The position numbers and the translations under genes were made by a program. Positions 36,868 through 46,976 of a stretch of 64,000 nt of DNA are shown one piece after another (position 1 is the stretch's first letter; each line of letters begins with the position of its first letter). The notes beneath the pieces are model-generated. The model saw only the letters and a list, made by a program, of their open reading frames with translations. It did no database searches and had not been told where the DNA came from. This DNA is from Tetracladium setigerum (lineage: Eukaryota > Ascomycota > Leotiomycetes > Helotiales). The stretch is taken from assembly GCA_031472005.1 (NCBI GenBank), contig PZJY01000005.1:1984001-2048000 (forward strand), written 5' to 3'.

Positions 36868-38143
36868 ATGGCACCACCTTCGATTCCTCAATTCGCCAAG
36901 GCCTGGACTGTGGAAGGCAAAAATGGGTTTGATAGCTTGAAGTTGAATCAGGAATCCCCAGTTCCGCAACCTAGTGACTACGAAGTTCTTGTCAAATTTC
37001 ATGCTGCTTCGTTGAATTTCCGAGATCTCATTATCCCCAAAGGTAAACAGAGCGAAAACTACCTACTAAGATCGCTTTGATGTTCCCCAACTGACAATAA
37101 TCACCAGGTCAATACCCCTTCGCTTTACGCGATGGTGTTGTCCCAGGCTCAGATGGAGCAGGAGAAGTCATCGCAACGGGCTCAAAAGTAATGTCACCGT
37201 CTTGCCTCTCATCCCAACAAGTACTGTACCTAGGCAGGTAGGAAATTAACATCTCATCCACCAGGTCACTCGTTTCCACGTCGGCGCTAAAGTCCTCACC
37301 CTGTTCAACCAAGGCCATCTCGCTGGCAACCTCAATCCCCAAAGCGCCTCCACAGGCGTAGGCGGTGTCGTTGACGGTAGTCTTCGCGAATACGGAATCT
37401 ATAACGAAAATGGTCTCGTCACCATGCCACCATCTCTCTCCTACCTCGAGGGCTCAACCCTCACCTGTGCTGGTCTCACAGCCTGGAATGCTCTCTACGG
37501 CTCAACACCGCTAGCACCGGGTGACATCGTTCTCACACAGGGCACGGGTGGTGTTTCGACCTTTGCCATCAAGTTTGCCAAAGCCGCTGGCGCGACCGTT
37601 ATCGCCACTACCTCCTCAGCCGAGAAGGGAGAGTACTTGAAGAAACTCGGAGCAGATCATGTTATTAATTATAAGGAAACTCCTAACTGGGGTGAGGAAG
37701 CTGCGAAGCTCACGCCGGGTGGTGAGGGTGTTCATCACATTTTGGAGGTTGGAGGACCGGCTACGCTGGCGCAGTCGTTCAAAGCCATTAGAATTGGAGG
37801 CGTGATTACGATTATTGGATTTTTGAGTCGTGATGACATTGAGCCTCCTAGTTTCATGGAGCCTTTGATGAAGCTTTGTACCGTGAGAGGAATTTTGGTT
37901 GGAAATAGGTTGCAGTTTGAGGAAATGGTAGGTCCCCCTTTGCTACTGACGTCTCATATGCCGAGAGAATAGCCAAGAAAAGTATATGTGTGCTGACGAA
38001 TGCAATAGAACCGAGCGATTGAGGCGAATAAGATCAAGCCTGTTGTTGACGAGAAGGTTTTCAAGCTGGATGAGCTAAAGGAGGCGTACCAGTATATGTG
38101 GGACCAGAAGCACTTTGGCAAACTCGCTATTCAAATCGCTTAG
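36868..38143 (+). CDS. Zinc-type alcohol dehydrogenase-like / quinone oxidoreductase (MDR superfamily)
   Basis: Medium-chain dehydrogenase/reductase. Exons are 36868-37042, 37108-37187, 37265-37927 and 38009-38143, giving 350 residues. The N-terminal GroES-like fold shows YEVLVKFHAASLNFRDLIIPKG and VVPGSDGAGEVIATG. The nucleotide-binding fold shows VLTQGTGGVSTFAIKFAKAAGATVIATT, then GADHVINYKE. The block SLNFRD followed by PGSDGAGEV is typical of the zinc-independent NADPH-dependent branch; the catalytic zinc cysteine of true alcohol dehydrogenases is not seen. The substrate is unknown. Intron 2 carries a GTACTGTAC motif (37221-37229). The ATG at 36868 has context CAAGATGG. Confidence 0.92.
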
Positions 38144-39582
38144 ATCTGGGTATTTGACGAGAAAAGATTAGATAGAAAGCAATAGATTGCGACTCATAGT
38201 CAGCCAGTGACACACTGCACCACAGAAAAAAAAGATGAATTACCAAATCCAAGCAAACTTCTCGCTAAATACAAGTAGGAGTTGAATTCCCGTAAAACCC
38301 TTGACTTCAATGCAAACTTTGACCCTTAGAGCCGGAAAGAAAGGCTTATTTTGAGAGCGACCACAAATCAAAGAATCCCTCACCCTAACCATCTCCGACG
38401 ATTTGTAACAAAGGTAAGATTAAAAAACAGTATTACTGATATCACATCAACCACAAGATAGCGAAGCAAGAAAATCTCCCTCCCTGCCTCACCAAAGTTC
38501 CAAAATAGAAATCTAAACCAACCACTTTCATTTCCTGTAGATCACCTACCCCAAAGATGCTCCCCCACTCGTAATGCCTAATTCAGTGCATCATTGCTCT
38601 AGCGTAAAAAGCTTATCAAACCCATCTATCCCCCTTCTCTCTCCACCATCTCGCTCCGTGCCCCGTCTTACCACCATGCACCCCAGATTCCCCTTCCCTC
38701 CCCAAAAACCCACCACCCCTCTTCCAAACAATAATAATAATAAAATACGACCAGGGGTGGTAGGGTGAGGTGATCACGACCTCGAGCCGAGCCTGAACAA
38801 CCTTCCCGTTTTTCCGTCCAATTTAACCAGCCGAGCGAAAACTTCTGAAGCTGGACACTGCACACTACTGGATAGGACAGACGACAGACGCACACAGCAG
38901 TCTAGAGTGACCAACGGACGACGACGGCGCTTTATCCTCCACCCGGCTCCTTCTGGAGATGTGGAGAAAATGTCGAGTCCTTCCATTTTCTGCTTTTGAT
39001 TTCATGTACATATGGTGCCTGAGGGTGCCTGGTGGTGGTGAAAACCAATCTTTTTTTCCTCCTCTCGCTTTCTTTCTTGACGAGGTTTTCTTTTGGGTGG
39101 GCTGTGGGTGTGTGTTTTGTGGCTGACTTGATATTTGGTCCAGTTGGTTCGATTGAAGGGGTTTTTGGTTTGGTTTGCGAGGGATGCGAAGGGGGGACGG
39201 ATGGGACAGGTGGAAGTTTGGGTAGGTATGCTTCGTTGTACGAAGCACTTTTGGTTGGTATCGGAGGAAGGAGATTGACCTGCTCGGGCACTAGTTATGC
39301 AAATTTCGGGTGACCGAAAAAAAAAGATAATCCATAACGATACATAATAATATTTTACAAGCTCAGAGTACCTCTGCGTACAAAGCTTGCGCTGGCCAGT
39401 CCATAAGTCATTAAATAAAGACCAACTTTTAGAGCATGTTTCGCCATACACGAAATGAGAGAAATGAGCCAGCTCAGTTTCTGGCAAATCAAGAAAAGGT
39501 TTTAGAGCCAGGACTGTATACAAAAAAAGCCCTCCCCAAACTTAAAGTCAGATGCCCTCCATCCCCGCTTCAAAACTTACCC
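38144..39582. other. Convergent 3' intergenic region
   Basis: 1.4 kb between converging genes. It is pyrimidine- or purine-biased in blocks. An open frame on the minus strand (38932-39291) is Pro/Lys-rich, lacks an ATG and is not supported. Confidence 0.5.
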
Positions 39583-42519
39583 TTACTGTAGCAGCTTCAC
39601 AATATCACCCATTCTTGTAGTCTTCGCGTTATCGCCCTTCGTCTTCTCTTGGAAGGCCTTTCCGACCAACTTTCGCTTCTCGGCTTGAATGTCCATCACA
39701 CGCTCTTCGATACTATCTTCCATGACCAGTCTCCAAACAGTGCAAGGTCTCGTCTGACCAAGTCGATGGACACGATCGACAGCTTGATCTTCAATAGCTG
39801 GAGCCCACCATGAATCGGCCATAATGACGGTATCTGCCGAAACAAGATTGAGTCCTACACTACAAACTGCCAAACTCGCTAGAAGAATTCTTGTATCTGG
39901 ATCGCCTTCCAGTGCGGTCATGGCCTTATCACGAGTGGCGGCTGTCATGGTCCCATCGATACGAGTGTATTTCATTCCGGCCTCATGAAGTTGCTGCTGG
40001 ATTACATTGAGGAAACTTGTCCATTGCGAGAAGATGACTACTTTGGAAAGCGGATCCTTGCGGCTTGCCTTGAGGATACTCATCATTGCCTCGGTCTTGG
40101 AACTTTGAGTATCAGCATCGATTGCCTCCTCTTGTGTCTCCACAGCAGGATGGACGAGGACTTTGCTGTCTGCGAGATGGGCTCGGCACATCGGGCACTT
40201 GTGCTGAAGCTCGATGGTACGCCTGATGGAGTTAGCAGACTCTCAAAGGGGAAGAATTATCTCCATGAGTGAGAAGGACATACTCAATACATTCTCCTCC
40301 AAAAATATGTTTACATGCTGTGATAACAGGATTGTGAAGATTCTCAAGACAAATTGAACACTCCTCTTGACTGTCGATACTTAACTGCAACATGGCCTGA
40401 AGGGCAGCGCGGTTCTCATCAGTGAGAGCCACGACATCGTCATTCTCCAGCAGAGCCAAGAGATCTGTGACACGCGCATCTCCACAGAGCTTCCAGTGAC
40501 AGCACACTTGACGCATACGGAGAAGAACCTCCAATAGATGTCGATATGCGTTGATTCCCTTCTTACCATTGTTATCTTGGTATGTTTTCATCATGCCTTT
40601 GGCTTCCGATCTTTGTAGAAGTTAGCAATGAAATGAGAGTCTCAGAGGCTTCAGGTCGACTTACAGGAACGCATCATACTTCTTTCGCTCATCTTGTCTG
40701 AAAGTAATGCGGTGAACGTACTCGGTCAATTCTGGCAGTTTGAGATCGATGAACTTCATATCTTTACGTCTTCGCAAGCTCATGGTTTTCATGATTGATT
40801 GTAATACCTTCTCTGCCTCTGGATCTCCGTAGCTAAGTTTTCTCGTAAGAACAGTGTTGAACATTTCGATTGACTCCAGACCGCCGGTGATGCGCAGAAA
40901 CTTAAGCATGCTGTACAGATCCTTGATGGTATTGACGATAGGTGTACCGGTCAATACCCATCTTGAGGTCGCCAACAGACTTGACGCAGCCCGAGCCCCT
41001 TTAGTTTTATAATTGCGAATTATGTGACCTTCATCAAGTACAATTCTGGTCCAATTCATCGAGAACAGACCAAAATTGCGAGGGATTTTTGCTGGTTCCT
41101 TTGTGTTTCTTGGAAGATATTCCTCACTGAGAGTGCCATAAGTGGTGATAACAACATCGTACTCACCAAGGTCACGATATGACATCTCTCTTTTGACCCC
41201 GTGATATGTCAAAACCTTCAACGCATGTTCAGTCTTGATGTGTCGCTCAATTTGTTGTGACCAGTTGGACATCACACTCATGGGAGCTATAATCAATGTA
41301 GTCCCTGGAGCGCCTGCAACGATCGTTGAGATGACTTGAAGGGTCTTACCAAGCTGTAGTAATCAATTGTTAGCGAGGATTTCGGGAAGCAGAGAGTAGT
41401 ATAGGAAGAACATACACCCATATCGTCGGCTAAGATTCCACCTTTTGCAAGAGAAGGCTTGGACTTTGTAGCGTATCCAGTGGCAATATTTTGGAAAACG
41501 TCGGTATGATCAGAGATACGCTTCCAGAGTTGGACAATTTCCTTTGACCCGACTTCCGGGAGTTTCGTATTTTCTTTCTCCAGCATCCACGCCAGGCCTT
41601 GACGTTGATAAGGCAGGAGAATGGAACTTAATGCTGCTGGTTGATCTGCCATAGGCATGTTTGACATGAAAGTCTCCCCCACTCCCCACTCGTCGACAAG
41701 CTTTTCGACATCGCGAGGACGGAAGCGTTCGCTAGCCTCGACGAAGTGCTGAATATTCTGTTCGGGCTGGCTGCTGCTCGGTTGTGAACTTTGGCTGGAT
41801 CCCACATATTTCCCTCGGCCAGTAGGCGCGGAAGAACTTGGTCTTTGGGTTGGCTTTTGAGGAGCGGTAGGACGTTGCTTTTGGAGGGTAACTCTGTCAC
41901 GCTTCAACCTGGCCTCAAGCTCTGATCTTGCAATACTCTCGGAAGGACCAAAGAATTTGAGGAGAATTGGACAATCATAGGTCCCCTTATCTCCAGCAAG
42001 AGTTCCCTCGATGACCAAGGATCGCGCATCCTATTCACGTGTCAGACATGCACTAGTAACTCCAAAAGGATAAACACAACAACCCACTAAGTAGGGTGCT
42101 AGTTTTGAGGCTATTGTTCTCGGCAAATGCCCAATTTGAGTGCCCAGCACATTATTGACGCGAATAGCATTTGAATCGTATGGATTCTCGGGCTCTCTCT
42201 TGATCATAACTTGTTCTCCGGGAGAAGCTAAACCACTGTAATAGCGAACACCGACAATTCTGTCTTTCAGACTTCCCATAGTGGTCCAGCCATGCCCTTC
42301 ATCCACATCCTGGCTCAAATCAATGATCTCATCTTCCCCATTCTCGACAGCCCATTGATCGTGTGTTGTCAGGGACTGGCTTGCCTGTGGTTGTTGTGAG
42401 CCTGACGCAGACGCGCCCACGCGCCTTGCCTGCTTCTGTGGCCTGGATGAACTTGGTGTGGCATTTTCATCACCCGTCAGGTCGATCCATTCCACCGAAC
42501 GTTTTCCAAGAGACGACAT
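39583..42519 (-). CDS. HIRAN-SNF2-RING DNA helicase/ubiquitin ligase (Rad5/HLTF-like)
   Basis: Exons are 42519-42088, 42030-41416, 41353-40665, 40610-40284 and 40222-39583, giving 900 residues. A HIRAN domain is seen at about residues 80-145 (VGVRYYSGLASPGEQVMIKR, GHLPRTIASKLAPYL). The SNF2 ATPase follows: ADDMGLGKT is split by an intron, and VLDEGHIIRN is motif II. A RING finger (CSICLENLHNPVITACKHIF, then HKCPMCRAHL) sits between the two helicase lobes as in Rad5/HLTF, and the C-terminal lobe has DRVHRLGQTRP. Such proteins polyubiquitinate PCNA and remodel stalled forks. The RING has Gly where the fifth zinc ligand Cys is expected, so ligase activity is uncertain. Several Rad5-like paralogues exist in fungi, so no symbol is given. 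Confidence 0.92.
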
Positions 42520-43299
42520 TGTGTCATCTCTTGATTTGCAGATGAAGATAAATAAGATTGCAATTGAAGTGCTGAACAAGAAGGTTTCGTGTCCAAACAC
42601 CATCGCGCTTTTGCCTTTGATGATCAGGGGCATGGAAGATTCCTCTGATCACGTGACTTATATACTTTCCTTTTAAAAAAAGCATTTGCCTGACACCTTC
42701 TGTTTGATCTGAGGAGCTAAGGGACCAATCTAGAAGTAACATTATTGATGAAAGATATATATTGAAGAGATATCTATCTCTATCCCAAAGCCAACACACT
42801 AGCCCAATGTATCAGCAAGCTCGACTAACGCAGTACGGAGTATTGATGGGAAATTTCGGCAAAGAGGCACGATCTCCCAAGATCCCCCAAGCCGAAAAAC
42901 AGCCAATAACAACCCTCGCTTACACCCCTTGTCAACATATCCTGTTTCCTTCGCAGCCAAAACTTCGTCATCAAGCATCGAGTATCATCTCCCGAAAACC
43001 AGGTTCACAAGCATAAGAACGCATTGAATGAAAGGCCCTGGGTGAGTAAGGTAAGGCCTACTTAGCTATGGGCTGTACTCCTATGATTAAAGATTGTAAT
43101 ATGAAGTGGACGTCCAACCTACCTACACGCACCTTTTTACATCGTCATATTCTTACTTACATCTCTGAAGTCCTCGTTATCTTGAATCCTTGATATCAAG
43201 CTTCTTTCATCTTACTCATAATACAGTAACGAACTGTATCTATTCGCTGAACAGTTGAAGTCTCTGGGATTCTGGTCAAAAACAAGAAATCTGCTCAAA
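42520..43299. promoter_or_regulatory. Divergent intergenic region, helicase / Pmp3-like gene
   Basis: 0.78 kb holding both upstream regions. A TACGGAGTA motif lies at about 42834-42842. No other gene is seen. Confidence 0.45.
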
Positions 43300-43689
43300 A
43301 TGATGGAACGACTGTTTATCATATTTATAAACATCCTCTGTAACTCTTCCCCCTTGTCCTTTCCCACCTATACATATACTGCTTCTCCTTTCCGCACATC
43401 ATCTCTCATCGCTTACCCTCCCACTTTTTCTTGAAGCACTGTCTAAACTAATACCACACCCCACACAGTCCCACCCCTAGCCGTCCTCCTCGTTGCCGGC
43501 CCTGGCACCGACACACTAATCAACACCCTCCTCTTCATCGCTGGTGTGATACCAGGTCACATCCATGGATTCTATATCACATGCACGTACTTCCACCGCA
43601 AGAATAAGGTTAGGAAGGGAAGATGGCCGGGTGGGAGCAGAGGCGGGATTTCGAGTGGGAGGGTTTTGAGGGGGATGCTAGTGCGGTAG
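43300..43689 (+). CDS. Pmp3/UPF0057-family plasma membrane proteolipid
   Basis: Short gene. Exon 1 is 43300-43339 (MMERLFIIFINIL plus one base), the intron is 43340-43468 (GTAACT..CACACAG, with CTAAACTAAT as likely branch region), and exon 2 is 43469-43689, giving 86 residues. The join gives ILFPPLAVLLVAGPGTDTLI, then GVIPGHIHGFYITCTYF, the two-helix hairpin of the Pmp3 family. These proteins modulate membrane potential and salt tolerance. A basic Gly/Arg-rich tail follows the second helix, as in longer fungal members. Exon 2 is certain from homology; exon 1 is inferred from its hydrophobic coding and the FPPLAV join. It is transcribed away from the helicase gene. Confidence 0.82.
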
Positions 43690-44389
43690 AGGTGGAGGAG
43701 TTGAGGGTTTTGGAAGAGATGAAGCAGGGGAGGGGAGAAATGGCAATGGGAGGGGTTGGGGACGAAGTGATGGTGGATTGGAGATGGGGAATGGGAGTGA
43801 GAGCGGGAGGGGATGGGCAAAGAGTGATGGCGGAATGGAAATCGGGAGGGGGAGTGAGCCAGAGATGAGTAATGAGAAGGGCAGGGGTTGGGGTTGGGGA
43901 AGAGGGAAGAAGGGGACGAGAAGTGATGGTGGTTGGGAGTGATAAAATAACTGGGGATTTGCTTTCCTGACAGTGAAGTGTTTTCTGGATATGAAAGCTA
44001 TTTTTTTTTGGAATAGAGGGACGTGAAAAAGATACAGTTCTAAAGATACCATAGACGAAAAAAATGATACCAACAGGAACTTGAAAAATGGTTTCCATTC
44101 CATATTGTTCTTGGGTCGTTCGTTCGTTCATTCATTCATTCATTCATTCCCTCATCACCCATTCATAACTGATTTTAGAAACTTACAAAAACACGGCCCT
44201 CCAACTCAATCCGTGTAATAGGCAGCTGCTTTTAAAAAGCAGAAAGCTAGCTCCCACCCCTGGATATCATTAAAGTCATCCCTCCAGACCTAATATCATA
44301 AAAAATCCCTGTGAACACCAAAAAATGTGTAAAGTACACCAATACCGCAAACTCCATAACTCCCAGAATGCCGTGTTCGCCAGATCGAA
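43690..44389. other. Convergent intergenic region with ATTC tract
   Basis: 0.7 kb between Pmp3-like and histone H4 variant genes. It holds a G-rich block at 43690-43900 and the TTCG/TTCA tetranucleotide tract at 44117-44150. Confidence 0.5.
44117..44150. repeat. TTCG/TTCA tetranucleotide tract
   Basis: Tandem CGTT then CATT tetranucleotides, about eight units. Confidence 0.8.
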
Positions 44390-45142
44390 TCAGTGCTTGA
44401 TCGTTCTTGGAAGGTCATCAAAACCCCAGATGGGGCGGCCACGGCGTCGGAGAGCGAAGATTACCTAGAAACCATCAGAATCAAAAGTTTACATCCCCAA
44501 ATACATAGCAAACCTACATCTGATACGGTGACGGTTTTTCGAGATGCGTGGTCAACAAACGTTACACAGTCTCGCAGGATCTACTCATATTAATATAAAC
44601 TCCGATCTGAGGGCAGAAAGAACAAACATCTTGGAGGTATGTCTTCAAAACTTCTCTTGCTTCATCGTAGATTTGTGCGGATATGCGCTTCACACCACCA
44701 CGGCGAGCGAGTCGTCTAGAAGACTCAGTCAGTGATTTGTAAGATGGGTAATGTTGTAAATAGCAAGCAGGGGGCTTGCGCATACCGAATTGCTGGCTTG
44801 GCTATAGATTGTTGAGATTAGTCGGCAATCCTCCAAGGATGAGATAGAAGAATCAGCTTACTGATTCCTTGGATGTTGTCTCTCAATAGTTTTCTGAAGG
44901 TAGTACGGTTAGATAAGGCTGAAGCGGAGCGGGCCATCTCAAGTGAATACTTACCGATGTCGTTTGCTCCCAAATCGTGACCCCATCCCAATCCCTCTGG
45001 ATGACTTGCCCTTTCCACCTGCGCCAACATTCGAGCCCGTGTTACCGCTTGAGACCGTCTTGCCGCCTATGGTAGTACGGCTGCTGCTAGGCTTGGCCTT
45101 GGAAACATTGGAGAAGGATCGCGAGGCTGGAGAGGAATACAT
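44390..45142 (-). CDS. Divergent histone H4 variant
   Basis: Six exons: 45142-44955, 44893-44862, 44801-44786 (16 nt), 44715-44628, 44580-44518 and 44464-44390, giving 153 residues against 102-103 for canonical H4. The histone fold is unmistakable: GSKRHRKLLRDNIQGISKPA, then IRRLARRGGVKRISA, RKTVTVSDVIFALRRRGRP and a terminal WGFDD. An N-terminal extension of about 45 residues is Ser/Gly/Lys-rich. By alignment, K16 and K20 are kept, K8 becomes Arg, K12 Met, K77 Ser and K91 Arg, while K79 is kept. The C-terminus extends past GF with DDLPRTIKH. All six exons join in frame with GT-AG introns of 47-70 nt. It resembles the hH4v class known in Neurospora, whose function is undefined. No H3 gene is adjacent. 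Confidence 0.9.
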
Positions 45143-45676
45143 TTTGCGTTAGGTAGGTAGGTTGAAAGTGTTGAGAGTGTTGAGAGTGTTGAGAGTGTTG
45201 AGAGACAATGAGATGTTGGTACTAAATGAGTGTTGACGATCAGGAGGAAGTTGAGGAAGGGGGAAGGTGACCTGGCGACGTTTGGAGATATATGCTGAGA
45301 TATGAGGTTGGTCGCGCCTTGTCAGTCGTCTGAAGAAGATCTGAATGCTCATTGGCTGGGATCTCTTAACGCGCATCGAAAGGGCCACGCGGTCACGAGG
45401 CAGATTAGTGCTTGGCACAATGCTGTTGAAAGTGAAAGAACCTAAGACTTTAAAGGTGAAAGAAGGCTTTGAGAGGTACAGTATAAAGAGGGAAATTAAA
45501 TATTTGATTAAGGAAGCCAAGCCTCTTGGTTGATGAGACTCTATTATTGCTAGCATGCTAGCCAAGCATGTACATTACAAGCAGACGCAAGGTACCCAAC
45601 GAGTGTGGTGCGAAGTCCCTCTCTATTCAACGCCAATAACCAACGACACAAAACCCAAATCAGGCTTGCTCAAATT
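45143..45676. promoter_or_regulatory. Upstream region of the histone H4 variant
   Basis: 0.53 kb between the Svf1 stop and the H4-variant ATG. It contains the 9-bp tandem repeat at 45162-45205, 20-63 bp before the ATG. An open frame on the minus strand here overlaps the repeat and is not supported. Confidence 0.5.
45162..45205. repeat. 9-bp tandem repeat TTGAGAGTG, five copies
   Basis: Five near-identical head-to-tail units immediately upstream of the H4-variant start, so in its leader or core promoter (CACTCTCAA on the transcribed strand). Confidence 0.85.
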
Positions 45677-46976
45677 CTATGCTGCAATGAAAGAGGCCTC
45701 TGTGAAGAAGAAACCCTTTTCTGTGACCTCCTCCTCTCCAATTTTCACCTTCAATGGTAATGGAACCTCATGAGGAGCATACTATGATTATGTTAGGAAA
45801 GATACGTATTGAATGAAGATGGAACTTACCTGGTAGATATATGGTTGTGTTCCAGCGGCTGCAGCCACAATGCTCTTCACAAATGCGGGCACTTCAGCCA
45901 TGATGTCCACTCGGTCTAGCTTCTCACCAAGTGCACCCTCCAAAACTGCAGTCACAGCCTTTCCATCTTTGTTCTTCCCGGTCCACTCAAACTTGACTTC
46001 CTCTGGTACTAGCCAGTCATTATCTGGGTCCTGCTTGACCTTGGTGTGTTCCGCTGAATGTGGAGCTCCTGCGATGATGATTTCTCCGTCCTTGACAACA
46101 CAGCCAACATTGACCACTGTCGATCCATAAGAAGGAGGGGTAATGAATTGCATCATTACGGCAGAGTGAGTGGGTCCTTGGAAATTGGCAAACGTCCACT
46201 TTGACGCTGCGTGATGCGGCTTCATGCCTTGTAGAGCGTGAACGAAAAGTCCCTTTCCTTTGAAGTCAATGGGGCCGTCCTTTGTGACAATGGTTCCCTC
46301 TACGTTATTTCTGGGCCAAAAGACATGGCTGATGGATCCCCATGGTGCTTCGGGATCGGTACCAAAGTTCGAAGTTCCATTTTCTCCAATCTTGAAACCT
46401 GGCGCAGCTTGTGTGAAGGTGATATTGACGATCGAGGCTTCGTTGACCAGAGATTTGATAGTGTATGATTTGGCATCCTCCGAGAGCTCAATAGCGACAT
46501 TTTCGGCATAGAAGCTCGTCTTGTCCTCGTTGAAGTCAACCTCGGCTACCTGATTGGCAGACCAAAGGGGTGCCTTGTTTTCGGCGGGTGGGTAGAAGAT
46601 CTTGGTGTTGAATTGGACGGTAGTTCTCACTCCCCTTTGTGCCATGTCAGCCTTCATTCCTTTACCACCCAGAGCAAACTTACATGACATTGCTGTAAAT
46701 GACCTGCGCGAACCCAAAGTGACCGCTGTCTGCCGTGAAGTAGAAGATCTGGGTTTCAACACTTGTGACGGCGATCGTCTGCCATTTCAAATCATCTCTC
46801 GTGCTCAGGGTGTAAGGAGTCTTCTCAGCTTGCGCGGTGACGGGTTGGATGGCAGTTGGGCCATAGATCGGCTCTTGGGTGCCAGCCACGTTGGCCAGCC
46901 TGTGCCAGGCAGTTAGACATGTCTGCTAGCAAAGAATGGGAGGATAACCGACTGTTGTTTAGCCCAGTTGAACATT
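45677..46976 (-). CDS. svf1: Svf1-family survival factor
   Basis: Double-lipocalin-like protein; in yeast Svf1 moves ceramides from ER to Golgi and protects against oxidative and cold stress. Exons are 46976-46954, 46899-46684, 46634-45830 and 45781-45677, giving 382 residues, the usual length. Exon 1 codes only MFNWAKQ plus two bases. Exon 2 carries GTQEPIYGPTAIQPV and WQTIAVTSVETQIFYF. Exon 3 holds most of the fold (APLWSANQVAEVDF, GLFVHALQGMKPHHAASKWT), and the last exon ends in KGFFFTEASFIAA. The intron 1 donor is GTCGGT, an unusual sequence for this gene set, but the join reproduces the family N-terminus exactly. Confidence 0.93.

Noticed and set aside
38932..39291. 119-codon Pro/Lys-rich minus-strand ORF
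   Set aside because: Begins with GTG, low complexity, lies in a convergent 3' region; no homology seen.
43610..44131. 173-codon Pro/Ser-rich ORF on the minus strand
   Set aside because: Antisense to the Pmp3-like exon and a G-rich block; low complexity from purine/pyrimidine skew, no ATG-supported start or family.
45149..45556. 136-codon minus-strand ORF in the H4-variant upstream region
   Set aside because: Runs through the 9-bp tandem repeat (SLNTLNTLNT) and has no recognisable domain; better explained as leader or promoter.
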